A stretch of DNA of 64,000 nucleotides from Thermohalobaculum sp050330995 (GCA_050330995.1 JBHJHI010000037.1:15909-79908), one strand, 5' to 3'. Counted from the first letter of the stretch, positions 45,487-54,807 are shown. Numbers and translations: made by a program. Notes: generated from the letters alone by a model not told the origin.

Positions 45487-47355
45487 TCACTCGATCGTGA
45501 GCGTCGCCTCGCCGCGGTGCTCCTCGACCCGGACCACCCGTGCCGGCCCGCGACGCGGGTGCTCGAACAGCTGGCGCGAGATCGGGTTGATGACGTAGGC
45601 CTCGATCCGGTTGCCGATGCCGCGGCCGCCGTCGTTCAACTCGGCGGTGCACAACTCCAGGAGCGTCGCGCGCGCCTCCTCCGAGAACGACAGCTCGACG
45701 GCGTGCTCCTCCTCGACCGCGCGCACCACCTTCTTCATCACCGCGTCGAAGATCACCACGCCCGAACGCGGGTTGATGAACTCGAACGGCACGATGTTCT
45801 GGCCGAGGCGGTTCATCAGCTCGGGGCGGCGCAGCTCGAAGCGGAAGTGGTCGCCGACCGCCTTGGTGAGCTTGGCCTCCACCGTCTCGGCGTTGTCGGA
45901 GGGCAGGATGTTCTGCCCCGCGTTGGACGCGCGGTCGCCGCCGGTCATGCCGATGTTCGAGGTGAAGACGATCAGGCTCTCGGAGAAGAAGCCGGTCTCG
46001 CCGCGGCTGTCGGACAGGCGGCCGTCATCGAGGATCTGCAGGAACGAGTCGAGGATGCGCGGGTGGCCCTTCTCGATCTCGTCGAAGAGGAACACGCTGA
46101 AGGGCCGCGCGCGCACGGCGTTGACCAGCTCGCCGCCGTTCTCGTGGCCGGCCGCGCCGGGCGGCGGGCCGATCAGGCGCAGGACCGAGGTCTCGTTCAT
46201 GAACTCGGACATGTCGAAGCGGTACATCGCCGACTCGTCGCCGAACAGCACCTCGGTCACCGCCTTGGCGAGTTCCGTCTTGCCGACGCCGGTCGGGCCG
46301 ACCAGGAACAGCACGCCGCGCGGCCGGGCGGCGCGCGTCGAGGTCTGCGCGCCCGAGAGCCCCATGATCGAGCGCGTCAGGATGTCCATGGTCTTCGACA
46401 GCGCCCGCGGCTGGCCCTTGACGCGCTGCTCCAGGAGCGCGGGCGCCGAGCGCACCCGGTCGCGCATCACCGTAGAGGTCCAGGGGTTGCGCGTGGTGCC
46501 GAGGCGGTAGGACCGGAGCGCGTCCTCGATGCGCGCGAGGCCGAAGCCCTCCGCGCGCGCGAGCGTCGCTACCGCGCGCATGTCGGTCACGCCCATGCCC
46601 TCGCAGCGCACCGCGAGCGTCTCGATCCGCGCGCGCCGCTCCTCGGGGTCGAGGCCGTGCGCGTCCGGCAGCGAGCGCGCGGCGCGCTCGACGAAGGCGA
46701 GGCGCTCTGTCAGGTCGGGGGCGGGGAGCGACAGCTCGCGCACGGCCGGGTTGTCGGTCGCGAACCATTCGGGCAGGTCGCCGCCGCGCTCGACCACCCA
46801 GAGCACGACGTTGCGCGGCATCGCGCTCTCGCGGCCGCGCGGGCGCGGGCGCGCCGGCCCGCGCGCGAGCTTGTCCATCGCCACGAACAGCCGCTCGACG
46901 CTCGGGCCGCCGCGGCGCAGCATCGGCGAGGCGTAGTCGATCAGCAGCGCCATCTCGAGGCGGGCCTCGGCGACGACCGCGCCGATCATGGCCGAGAGCG
47001 CCTCGGCGTCGGCGGCTACCTGCCCGAGCGGCACGCCCGCCTCGGCCAGCGGCCCGGCGAGGCGCTGGTCGCACCCCTCGTGCAGCCTGAGCCCGTCGAC
47101 GGGGGCGTGGATCAGCAGCGCGCGGCAGCCGCGGGCGCGGACGGTACGCCAGGCGGCCTCGGCGAAGCCGACGAACTCGACGCCGCTCTCGCCCGGATAG
47201 GCCACGAGGTCGCGGACGTTGCCGGTGACGACGAACTGCGCGCGGATCGAGAGGCCGGTCGACAGCTCCTCGCACCAGGGCGGCAGGGCCGGGCCGGTCT
47301 CCACCCGCCCGGGCGCCGGGCCGGCATCCGCCGGGGCGTGGTCGTGGTCCTTCAC
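45487..47355 (-). CDS. ClpB/ClpA-like AAA+ ATPase with degenerate N-terminal half
   Basis: A 622-residue protein. The C-terminal half is an AAA_2 domain: Walker A LVGPTGVGKTELAKAVTE, Walker B VFLFDEIEKGHPRIL, FTSNIGM sensor 1, and the D2-small domain with GGRGIGNRIEAYVINPI. The N-terminal half resembles an AAA module (VVTGNVRDLVAYPGESG) but lacks a Walker A. The double-ring architecture suggests a disaggregase or unfoldase adapted for a special substrate. The start is GTG with AGGAGG upstream. Adjacent to pyk but likely independent. Confidence 0.82.
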   Translation of the reverse strand: MKDHDHAPADAGPAPGRVETGPALPPWCEELSTGLSIRAQFVVTGNVRDLVAYPGESGVEFVGFAEAAWRTVRARGCRALLIHAPVDGLRLHEGCDQRLAGPLAEAGVPLGQVAADAEALSAMIGAVVAEARLEMALLIDYASPMLRRGGPSVERLFVAMDKLARGPARPRPRGRESAMPRNVVLWVVERGGDLPEWFATDNPAVRELSLPAPDLTERLAFVERAARSLPDAHGLDPEERRARIETLAVRCEGMGVTDMRAVATLARAEGFGLARIEDALRSYRLGTTRNPWTSTVMRDRVRSAPALLEQRVKGQPRALSKTMDILTRSIMGLSGAQTSTRAARPRGVLFLVGPTGVGKTELAKAVTEVLFGDESAMYRFDMSEFMNETSVLRLIGPPPGAAGHENGGELVNAVRARPFSVFLFDEIEKGHPRILDSFLQILDDGRLSDSRGETGFFSESLIVFTSNIGMTGGDRASNAGQNILPSDNAETVEAKLTKAVGDHFRFELRRPELMNRLGQNIVPFEFINPRSGVVIFDAVMKKVVRAVEEEHAVELSFSEEARATLLELCTAELNDGGRGIGNRIEAYVINPISRQLFEHPRRGPARVVRVEEHRGEATLTIE

Positions 47356-47452
47356 GCGCGCCTCCTCCCCTCTGCGCTCGCCCGTCTCAGGGCGAGGGCC
47401 TGACACGCCGGCATGGCGCCATTGTGACAGGGCTAGGCACGGGGCCCGGCGC

Positions 47453-47462
47453 GGGGGGGGGG
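47453..47462. repeat. G10 homopolymer upstream of the AAA+ ATPase
   Basis: Ten consecutive G on the plus strand (C on the gene strand), roughly 100 bases before the AAA+ start and 20 beyond the pyk stop. Homopolymer length may vary and could alter promoter spacing. Confidence 0.6.
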
Positions 47463-47480
47463 CGGACCGGGGCGCCGGGC

Positions 47481-48932
47481 TCAGAACTCGGCCGAGCCCT
47501 CGTAGATCGCCTTCTCGTCGCAGGGGGCCACGCGCAGGATGTTGGTGGTGCCCGGCATGTTGAACGGCACGCCGGCGGTGACGACGATGTTGTCGCGGCT
47601 CTCGGCGAGGCCCTCGCGCTTGGCCACGCGCACGGCCGCGACCACGGCGAGCTTGAAGCGATCGACCGGCTCGACGACGTGGTTGATGAGCCCCCAGACC
47701 ATCTGCAGCCGCCGCGCGGTGCCGCGCATCGGCGTGAGGCCGAGGATCGGCACGCCCGGCCGCTCGCGCGCGAGCAGCGAGGCGGTGGCGCCCGAATGGG
47801 TGAAGCAGGCGATCGCCTTCACCTTCGTCGCCTCGGCCACCTCGCGCGCGGCCGCCGAGATCGCGTCGGCGACCGAGCGGCGGTCGATCTCGCGCGCGGC
47901 CTCGATGATCTGGCGGTGCAGCTCCTCGGCCTCCACCTTCTCGGCGATCTGGTTCATCATCGTGACCGCCTCGATCGGATACTGCCCGGCCGCGCACTCG
48001 GCCGAGAGCATCACCGCGTCGGCGCCCACGTAGATCGCGTTGGCCACGTCGGTCACCTCCGCGCGCGTCGGCACCGGCGAGGCGATCATGCTCTCCAGCA
48101 TCTGGGTGGCCACCACCACCGGCTTGGCCGCGGCGCGGCACTTGCGCACGAGGCGCTTCTGGATGGGGGGCAGGTCGGCGTTGTCCATCTCGACGCCGAG
48201 GTCGCCGCGCGCGACCATGACGCCGTCGCAGGCGTCGAGGATCTCGTCGAAGCGCTGCACGGCCGCGGGCTTCTCGATCTTGACCATGATCGCGACCTCG
48301 CGGCTCCCGATCAGCTCGCGCGCCTCGAACACGTCCTCGGGGCGCTGCACGAAGCTGAGCGCGATCCAGTCGACGCCGTGCTCCAGCACGAAGTCGAGGT
48401 CCTTGCGGTCCTTGTCGGTGAGCGCGCGCAGCGGCAGCACCACGTCGGGGACGTTCACGCCCTTGTTGTTGGAGATCTCGCCGCCGACCACGACCTCGCA
48501 GGTCGCGTGCTCGGCGTCGTGCTCGATCACGCGCAGCTTCACCTTGCCGTCGTTGACGAGGAGGTGCGCGCCCGGCTTCAGCGCCGAGAAGATCTCCGGG
48601 TGGGGCAGGCACACGCGGCTCTCGTCGCCGGGCGTGTCGTCGAGATCGACGGTGAAGCGGCTCCCGATCTCCAGCTTGTGGGGTCCGTCCGCGAAGCGCC
48701 CGACCCGCAGCTTCGGCCCCTGGAGATCGCCGAGGATGCCGATCGGGCGCTCCTTCTCGTGCTCGATGTCGCGGATGAGCTGGATGCGCTCGGCCTGTTC
48801 GGCGTGTGTGCCGTGGCTCATGTTGAGGCGGAACACGTCGACGCCCGCGTCGAACAGCGCGCGCAGCGTGCCGCGGCTCGACGAGGCGGGACCGACGGTG
48901 GCGACGATCTTGACGTTGCGGCTGCGGCGCAT
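47481..48932 (-). CDS. pyk: pyruvate kinase
   Basis: A 483-residue glycolytic enzyme making pyruvate and ATP from PEP. Family motifs include ATVGPASSSRGTLRALFDAG, RLNMSHG, GDLQGPKLRVG, the catalytic MVKIEKP and the MVARGDLGVEM segment, and ATQMLESM. The start MRRSRNVKIV follows the family pattern. Confidence 0.98.
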   Translation of the reverse strand: MRRSRNVKIVATVGPASSSRGTLRALFDAGVDVFRLNMSHGTHAEQAERIQLIRDIEHEKERPIGILGDLQGPKLRVGRFADGPHKLEIGSRFTVDLDDTPGDESRVCLPHPEIFSALKPGAHLLVNDGKVKLRVIEHDAEHATCEVVVGGEISNNKGVNVPDVVLPLRALTDKDRKDLDFVLEHGVDWIALSFVQRPEDVFEARELIGSREVAIMVKIEKPAAVQRFDEILDACDGVMVARGDLGVEMDNADLPPIQKRLVRKCRAAAKPVVVATQMLESMIASPVPTRAEVTDVANAIYVGADAVMLSAECAAGQYPIEAVTMMNQIAEKVEAEELHRQIIEAAREIDRRSVADAISAAAREVAEATKVKAIACFTHSGATASLLARERPGVPILGLTPMRGTARRLQMVWGLINHVVEPVDRFKLAVVAAVRVAKREGLAESRDNIVVTAGVPFNMPGTTNILRVAPCDEKAIYEGSAEF

Positions 48933-49128
48933 GGCGGGCTCCTCTGGGCTCGGTCGTCGGCGTGGTGACCGGCGCGGGTGCCGGTACCGGGGCGGGCAGG
49001 CGCTCCGTCGACCCGATGGCCGGCCCGCGCGACCGCTTTAACTGGGCCGATACTGTCGGCTATCACGGCCGCGTCACAGAGCGATGACGCGCCTCGGCCG
49101 TCGTCGTTTCCGCACCGCGGGAGAGATC

Positions 49129-49953
49129 ATGCCAGACGACACCGTTCGGGCGGGCCGCTTCGAGGCGGCCGAGGCGATCGAGCACGGCCCGGCGCTGACC
49201 GAGCCGGCGGCGGTCGTGGTCTGCGATCACGCCACCAACCGCGTGCCCGACGGCGTCGAGATCGGTCTGCCGGCCGCGGAGATGGCGCGCCACATCGCCT
49301 GGGACGTCGGCGCGCGCGGCACCGCGCTCGCGCTCGCCAGGGGGCTCGGCGCGCGGGCGGTCTGCTCGCGCTTCTCGCGCCTCGTCATCGACCCCAACCG
49401 GGGCGAGGACGACCCCACCCTGGTGATGCGCCTCTACGACGGCACCGTCGTGCCGGGCAACGCGCGGGCGGGCCGGGCCGAGATCGAGCGCCGGCTCGAC
49501 GCCTACCACCGCCCCTACCACCGCGCCGTCGCCGCCGCGATCGCCGCGGCCGGGGCCGAGGCGGGGCGCGCGCCGGTGGTGCTCTCGGTCCATTCCTTCG
49601 TGCCCTCCCTGCGCGGGCGCGCGCTCAGGCCCTGGCACGTCGGGCTCCTGTGGGACCGCGACGACCGGCTGGTGCGCCCGCTGCTCGCCGCGCTCGCCGC
49701 CGAGCGCCTCGACGACGGCACCGCGCTCTGCGTCGGCGACAACGCGCCCTACTCGGGCGCGCTGGAGGGCGACTGCATGAACCGCCACGCCACCGGCCGC
49801 GGGCTCGCGCACGTCCTGGTCGAGCTGCGCCACGACCTGATCGAGACGCCCGAGGCGCAGGCGGCCTGGGGCGCGCGCCTCGCCCGCGTGGTGGGCGCCG
49901 TGCTGGCCGAGGCGCCGCCGGGGCGCTTCGACGCGCTCGCGGGGGGCGCTTGA
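49129..49953 (+). CDS. N-formylglutamate amidohydrolase
   Basis: A 274-residue hydrolase. VVVCDHATNRVP carries a metal-binding residue pair; SVHSFVPSLRG and GDNAPYSG match the family. It releases glutamate in histidine degradation or may act on related amides. The ATG at 49129 with GGGAGAG was preferred to an upstream in-frame ATG at 49084. It is divergent from pyk and precedes DUF1244 by 67 bases. Confidence 0.9.
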   Translation: MPDDTVRAGRFEAAEAIEHGPALTEPAAVVVCDHATNRVPDGVEIGLPAAEMARHIAWDVGARGTALALARGLGARAVCSRFSRLVIDPNRGEDDPTLVMRLYDGTVVPGNARAGRAEIERRLDAYHRPYHRAVAAAIAAAGAEAGRAPVVLSVHSFVPSLRGRALRPWHVGLLWDRDDRLVRPLLAALAAERLDDGTALCVGDNAPYSGALEGDCMNRHATGRGLAHVLVELRHDLIETPEAQAAWGARLARVVGAVLAEAPPGRFDALAGGA

Positions 49954-50020
49954 AGCGGGCCGGCCGGGGGGCGATATCGCTGCGGACGCCACAGGCGAAC
50001 GGCACCGGGAGGAGCCTCCG

Positions 50021-50323
50021 ATGAGCGACCGCGAGCCCGACACCACCGAGATCGAGGCGGCCGTGTTCCGCCGCCTGCGCGACCACCTGCGCACGCGCAC
50101 CGACGTGCAGAACATCGATCTGATGAACCTCGCGGGCTTCTGCCGCAACTGCCTCTCGCGCTGGTATCAGGAGGAGACCGAGGCGCGCGGCGGCTCGCTC
50201 GACAAGGCCGAGGCGCGCGAGATCGTCTACGGCATGCCCTACGACGCGTGGCGCGAGCGCTACCAGAGCGAGGCGAGCCCCGAGAGCCGGGCCGCCTTCG
50301 CCAAGTCGCAGCCGGACCACTGA
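50021..50323 (+). CDS. DUF1244 protein
   Basis: A 100-residue conserved alphaproteobacterial protein. The family core is NIDLMNLAGFCRNCLSRWYQ with a CxxC pair, and EIVYGMPYDAWRERYQ follows. The biological role is unknown. It lies between N-formylglutamate amidohydrolase and the gapR gene region, a grouping found in related bacteria. Confidence 0.9.
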   Translation: MSDREPDTTEIEAAVFRRLRDHLRTRTDVQNIDLMNLAGFCRNCLSRWYQEETEARGGSLDKAEAREIVYGMPYDAWRERYQSEASPESRAAFAKSQPDH

Positions 50324-50347
50324 GCGCCCCGGCGCGCCGATGCCGCG

Positions 50348-50662
50348 TCAGTACATCGAGCGGTAGCGCATGCAGTTCAGGCCCATCCGGGCGTTGCGCC
50401 GCTCCTCCTCCGCGCGCAGCGCCCCGAGCGTGCGCCAGCGGGTGCCGCCCGGACGCGCCAGCCTGTCGAGCTGCGCGAGGTTGATCGGCAGCAGGACCGC
50501 GTGCAGCGCGAGGATCGGCCAGAGCCCGGCACTCGCGCCGTAGGCGATGAAGAGCAGGTTCGAGCCGATCGCGAAGCGGCGCAGCCGGCGCGGGCAGGGG
50601 GTGGCGAACGTCAGCAGCACGAGGCCGCCGGCGCTCAAGCCGAGGAAGTCGATCGCGGTCAT
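50348..50662 (-). CDS. small integral membrane protein
   Basis: A 104-residue protein with two or three hydrophobic helices: DFLGLSAGGLVLLTFAT, FAIGSNLLFIAYGASAG and WPILALHAVLLPINLAQL. The arrangement resembles the N-terminal part of CRP-like/Popeye-type membrane proteins, but no ligand-binding domain follows. Function unknown. The ATG at 50662 begins the hydrophobic part; the longer frame upstream is low-complexity. Confidence 0.7.
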   Translation of the reverse strand: MTAIDFLGLSAGGLVLLTFATPCPRRLRRFAIGSNLLFIAYGASAGLWPILALHAVLLPINLAQLDRLARPGGTRWRTLGALRAEEERRNARMGLNCMRYRSMY

Positions 50663-51043
50663 CGCGGGATCATCCCAGAAGCGGACATCCTCCCGTGACG
50701 ACGCTCTCACGTCGTCGCCGTCCGCCGCAAGCGCGCCGACGGTCGAGGCGGGGGCGACGTCCGCCGCAGGGGCTGCGGTCGGACCCTCGCCTTCCCGGAG
50801 CGTCGAGCGAACCGAGGCGCGGCCGGCGAGGGACGGGCCGTGCCGAGCCCCGCAGCGGCGCGTGTCGTCGGATCGGGGGCGGCCTCGGGGAAAGGCCGTC
50901 GTCGTGAAACCGCATTCCGGATCTTGACCGCGCACCGGCGCGCCGAATCGGTGGCGCGCGCCTCCGCCCCGCCTTAAGCCGGTAAGCCTCGGCGCCTCGA
51001 CGCGTCGGGCGGACGACACAAGAGCTAGAGGCGGAAGAGACGC
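50663..51043. other. intergenic region between small membrane protein and gapR
   Basis: About 380 bases, divergent promoters expected. Very GC-rich, with no clear gene or box. The ribosome site for gapR (GGAAGAG) is at its right end. Confidence 0.5.
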
Positions 51044-51325
51044 ATGGCAGACGATGCAGTAGGCGGCTTCGCCCGCGAGGGGTTCGCGAGCGAGGGCGTG
51101 GCGGCCGACCAGCTGCGCTCGATCATCGAGCGCGTCGAGCGGCTGGAGGAGGAGAAGCGCGAGATCGGCGAGCAGATCAAGGAGGTCTACGCCGAGGCCA
51201 AGGCCAACGGCTACGACACCAAGATCCTGCGCAAGGTGGTGACGCTCAGGCGCAAGGAGCCGGCCGAGCGCCAGGAGGAGGACGCGATCCTCGCGCTCTA
51301 CCTCGACGCGCTCGGCATGGGCTGA
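51044..51325 (+). CDS. gapR: DUF2312 / GapR-family nucleoid protein
   Basis: A 93-residue helical protein: QLRSIIERVERLEEEKREIGEQIKEVYAEAKANGYDTKILRKVVTLRRK in outline. In Caulobacter the DUF2312 member GapR binds overtwisted DNA and supports replication and transcription. Sequence pattern, length and coiled-coil core match. Its context with DUF1244 and N-formylglutamate amidohydrolase is conserved. Symbol by family only. Confidence 0.88.
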   Translation: MADDAVGGFAREGFASEGVAADQLRSIIERVERLEEEKREIGEQIKEVYAEAKANGYDTKILRKVVTLRRKEPAERQEEDAILALYLDALGMG

Positions 51326-51593
51326 GGCCGAGGGCGGCGTCCGGGCGGGCGGGCCGCTTCCCCGCCTCGCCCGATCGCGACGGGCGGGCGTCCCGTGGGC
51401 GGAGCGCCCGTCCTGTCCGAGCGGCTGGCCCGGACATCGCGAAAGCGCGAAATGCGGCCGGTCGGAGCGCGCGACCCGAGCGGATCGGACAGCGCTCTCG
51501 GGGCGCGCGAGCCGCCCGATCGCGCGGCGATCTCAGCGATCGCCCCCGCGGGGCTTTCGGCGCGTCCGGGTCTCGCGCGTCGCCCCCGGACGC

Positions 51594-52997
51594 TCAGGCT
51601 CGCTTTCTGGCGAGCCCCAGTTCGTCGAGCTTGCGATAGAGCGTCGAGCGCCCGATCCCGAGACGGCGCGCCACCTCGGCCATGCGTCCGTGGTAGAGCC
51701 CGAGCGCGCGCTCGATCGCCTCGGCCTCCAGCTCGGCGAGCTTGCGGATGTGCCCGTCCGGCCCGATCAGCGCGTCCGGTGCCGTCCCGCGCTCGCGCGC
51801 CGCCGTGGCGGGCTCGGTGCGGATCGTGAGGCCGGTCAGGTGCTCGGGGCGGATCTGCGGCCCGTCGGCGAGCACCACCGCGCGGTGGATCGTGTTCTGG
51901 AGCTGGCGCACGTTGCCGGGCCAGTCGGCCGTCTCGATCGCGTGCGCGGCCGCCTCCGAGAAGCCGCGCACCTGCGCGCCCTCGGCCGCGGCGCAGCGCG
52001 TCAGGAACATCCGCGCGAGCAGCAGCAGATCCTCGCGCCGATCGCGAAGCGGCGGCAGCGTCAGCGGGAAGGCGCTGACGCGGTAGAACAGATCGGTGCG
52101 GAAGGCGCCCGTCTCGACCGCCTCGGCGAGATCGGCGTTGGTCGCGCTCATCAGGCGGATGTCGACCGGCACCGGCGCGCCCGCGCCCACGGGGTCGACC
52201 TCGCCGCTCTGGAGCGCGCGGAGGAGCTTGACCTGCGCCTCCGCCGGCAGCTCGGCGATCTCGTCGAGGAACAGCGTGCCCCCTTCGGCCTCCTGGAACT
52301 TGCCGAGGCGCCGCGCGGTCGCGCCCGGGAAGGCGCCCTTCTCGTGGCCGAACAGGACGCTCTCGACCAGGCGCGTCGGCAGCGCCGCGCAGTCGACGGC
52401 GACGAAGGGCTTGCCCGCGCGCGAGCCGGCGGCGTGGATGGCGCGGGCGAACACCTCCTTGCCGGTGCCGCTCTCGCCGGTGATCAGCACCGGGATCGAG
52501 GAGGCGGCGGCGCGGCGGGCGAGGTGGATCGAGCGCCGGATCGCGCCCGACTCGGCGACGAGGTCGTCGAAGCCCGCGAGCTGCGCCTCGGCGCGCGAGA
52601 GCCGGGCGACGTCGGCCGAGAGGCTCGCGAGCTTGAGCGCGTTGCGGATCGAGGTCTCGAGCCGCTCGGGCGCCACGGGCTTGACCACGAAGTCGCTCGC
52701 GCCCGCGCGCATCGCCTCGACCGCGCGGCCGACGCTGCCGTCGGCGGTCAGCACCACGATCGGCATCGTCGCCCCCGCCGAGCGCGCCCGCGCGAGCGCG
52801 CTCAGCCCGTCGAGGCCCGGGAGGTTGAGATCCATCAGGCAGAGGTCGGGGCGCTCGGGGAGCGGGCCGGTCAGCCGCGCGAGCGCGGGCTCGGCGCTCG
52901 GATGGGCCTCCACCCGGAAGCCGGCGGCGGAGAGCACTGCCGATAGATAGCGGCGCTGCTGGCGGTCGTCTTCGACGATCAGGATACTGTCCGACAT
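51594..52997 (-). CDS. NtrC-type response regulator with altered GAFTGA loop
   Basis: A 467-residue regulator. The receiver (residues 1-120) has the phospho-acceptor in LCLMDLNLPGLDG. The AAA+ domain has Walker A ITGESGTGKEVFARAIH and Walker B GGTLFLDEIAELP. The sigma-54 contact loop reads GAFPGAT in place of GAFTGAT, i.e. the key threonine is a proline. A Fis-like helix ends the chain (MAEVARRLGIGRSTLYRKL). The change could weaken sigma-54 engagement or indicate sigma-70-dependent action. The ATG at 52997 was chosen over the adjacent GTG. Confidence 0.9.
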   Translation of the reverse strand: MSDSILIVEDDRQQRRYLSAVLSAAGFRVEAHPSAEPALARLTGPLPERPDLCLMDLNLPGLDGLSALARARSAGATMPIVVLTADGSVGRAVEAMRAGASDFVVKPVAPERLETSIRNALKLASLSADVARLSRAEAQLAGFDDLVAESGAIRRSIHLARRAAASSIPVLITGESGTGKEVFARAIHAAGSRAGKPFVAVDCAALPTRLVESVLFGHEKGAFPGATARRLGKFQEAEGGTLFLDEIAELPAEAQVKLLRALQSGEVDPVGAGAPVPVDIRLMSATNADLAEAVETGAFRTDLFYRVSAFPLTLPPLRDRREDLLLLARMFLTRCAAAEGAQVRGFSEAAAHAIETADWPGNVRQLQNTIHRAVVLADGPQIRPEHLTGLTIRTEPATAARERGTAPDALIGPDGHIRKLAELEAEAIERALGLYHGRMAEVARRLGIGRSTLYRKLDELGLARKRA

Positions 52998-53337
52998 CAC
53001 GTCTCTCTCGCGAACTCACGCACTGGCATCGTGATGGCAGGTGTTTTCGATGATCTCGGGGCGCGATCGCGGCGAAAGCACGGTGGGCGTCGTCGAGCCG
53101 CGGCCGGCAATCGCCGCGCCCCGGGCGCGTGATTGTCGAGTAGCGAGGTCTTTGGGTTACTCTGTTGTTTTCGAGCGACGGCAGGCCGAAAAACACCGGG
53201 CACGCATCACCTCGACCCGGCACGCGTTGTCGCCGCGTCGTGTTCGTGCGACAGCGCAGAAAGGCCGGCTCCGGTCGGACGACAACGATATTGCCGGGGC
53301 GTGGGCGCGCGCGCCTCGCAGAGATACGGAGAGAGGG
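52998..53337. other. divergent intergenic region between regulator and OmpA lipoprotein
   Basis: About 340 bases. The stretch near 53140-53180 is AT-richer (TTTGGGTTACTCTGTTGTTTTC), as expected for promoters. I find no clear -35/-10 pair and no gene. Confidence 0.5.
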
Positions 53338-54189
53338 ATGACGAAAGTCACGATCGTAGCGATGGCCGTCTCGGCCCTGGCGCTCGGCGCTTGCGCCACC
53401 AAGCCGGATCTGCCGGGCTCCTCGCTCGGCGCCACCTTCACGGCCGAGCGCTACCTCGAGCAGGACCACGGCGGGGCCGGCTTCAACGGCGCCCTCGCCG
53501 AGGAGTACACCGAACTCGGCCGTCGCGCCGCCTTCACCGACGAGCGCTGGTACAACGCCACCGCCTACCAGGCCAAGATCCAGCAGGCCGAGGCTGGCCA
53601 GACCCCCGCGCCCTGGTCGCCCGAGCAGCTCGGCGTCTCGGGCGAGGCCGAGGTCACCCAGACCGAGGTGATCGAGATCGTCAACGCCAACCGCGCCGAG
53701 CGCCCGGCCGCCTGCGCGCGCATGCAGGCGATGTACGACCAGTACCTCGAGAGCCTCCGCGCCCAGCCGGCCGACTGCCCGCTCTCGCCGGAGGAGGCGC
53801 TCGCGCTGTTCCAGGAAGCCGCCGCCGCCTGCGCGCCCGCCGCGCCGATCGCGGCCGACGACAACTACATCGTCTACTTCGGCTTCGACCGCTCCGACCT
53901 GACGCCGCGCGCGATGGACGTGCTCGACGCGGTCGCCTCGGCCTACGAGTCGCTATCCTCGACCGCCCTCTCGATCGTCGGCCACGCCGACACCTCGGGT
54001 CCGTCGGACTACAACCAGCGGCTCTCCGAGCGCCGCGCGCGCAGCGTCGCCCAGGGCCTCGTGAGCCGCGGCCTGCCCGGCGACGACATGACGCTCGCCG
54101 GCCGCGGCGAGCGCGACCCCGCGCGCGTCACCGGCGACGGCGTGCGCGAGCCGCTGAACCGCCGCGTCGAGATCACCCTCTCGAACTGA
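53338..54189 (+). CDS. OmpA-family lipoprotein
   Basis: A 283-residue lipoprotein. The lipobox LALGAC places the lipidated cysteine at Cys19. The middle is helical and alanine-rich. The C-terminus is an OmpA domain that binds peptidoglycan: YFGFDRSDLTPRAMDVLD, IVGHADTSGPSDYNQRLSE and RRVEITLSN. It probably ties the outer membrane to the wall. It is preceded by GAGAGGG and followed by a strong terminator. Confidence 0.93.
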   Translation: MTKVTIVAMAVSALALGACATKPDLPGSSLGATFTAERYLEQDHGGAGFNGALAEEYTELGRRAAFTDERWYNATAYQAKIQQAEAGQTPAPWSPEQLGVSGEAEVTQTEVIEIVNANRAERPAACARMQAMYDQYLESLRAQPADCPLSPEEALALFQEAAAACAPAAPIAADDNYIVYFGFDRSDLTPRAMDVLDAVASAYESLSSTALSIVGHADTSGPSDYNQRLSERRARSVAQGLVSRGLPGDDMTLAGRGERDPARVTGDGVREPLNRRVEITLSN

Positions 54190-54230
54190 CGCGCCGAAGC
54201 GACGCCGGGACACCCGGCGCGAAGACCCGG

Positions 54231-54265
54231 GAACCCCGCGGCCCGTCCGCGGGGTTCTCTCGTTT
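54231..54265 (+). terminator. rho-independent terminator after OmpA lipoprotein
   Basis: GAACCCCGCGG pairs perfectly (11 bp) with CCGCGGGGTTC over a five-base loop, then TCTCGTTT. It is 41 bases after the stop codon. Confidence 0.88.
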
Positions 54266-54293
54266 CACGCCCCTCGGCGCGAGCGGCGGTCTT

Positions 54294-54313
54294 GCTCCCC
54301 GGCGCCGGGGAGC
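54294..54313. repeat. 20-bp perfect palindrome
   Basis: GCTCCCCGGC followed by its exact reverse complement GCCGGGGAGC, without spacer. Located between the OmpA terminator and the next gene's promoter. It may form a cruciform or bind a regulator. Confidence 0.6.
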
Positions 54314-54453
54314 GCACACCTGTCCCTGGAGCGCTCGTCCGACCGGAGCGGCACGTCCGGGCGTCGCGAAAGCGCGCGTAGGCCGAACGATCGAGGCGCC
54401 GGACCCGATCCGATCGGGTCGCGCGGCGCTCCGACCCGAGGGAGGGAACGGAA

Positions 54454-54807
54454 ATGACCCGACGCTCACGCCGGCGCGCCGGCGCTCTCGCGATCACCGC
54501 CGCGCTCTCCGCGGCGGTCGTGCTCGCCCCCGCGCGCGCGCAGGAGGACGTCGAGCCGGGGATCGACTTCGACGCGCTCAAGGACCGGCTCGACCGCGCC
54601 TGGGACAGCGTGGTGGACGGGCTGGAGCCGGCGATCGACCGCCTCTCGCGCACGCTCGCCGCCATGGAGCGGATCGACAGCCTGGAGCACTACGAGGATC
54701 CGGTGGTGCTCGACAACGGCGACATCCTGATCCGGCGCAAGGCGGACGCGCCGCCGCTCCCGCCGGAGGAGACCGTCCGCGGCGACGACGAGGGCGTTCG
54801 TCTCTAG
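54454..54807 (+). CDS. small exported hypothetical protein
   Basis: A 117-residue protein. The signal peptide MTRRSRRRAGALAITAALSA is followed by a predicted cleavage near ARAQ-ED. The mature part is acidic and helical (LKDRLDRAWDSVVDGLEPAI) and ends in a compact motif EHYEDPVVLDNGDILIRRK. The 'DNGDILI(R/K)R' end is conserved-looking, but I know no function. GGAGGGAA precedes the ATG. Confidence 0.72.
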   Translation: MTRRSRRRAGALAITAALSAAVVLAPARAQEDVEPGIDFDALKDRLDRAWDSVVDGLEPAIDRLSRTLAAMERIDSLEHYEDPVVLDNGDILIRRKADAPPLPPEETVRGDDEGVRL

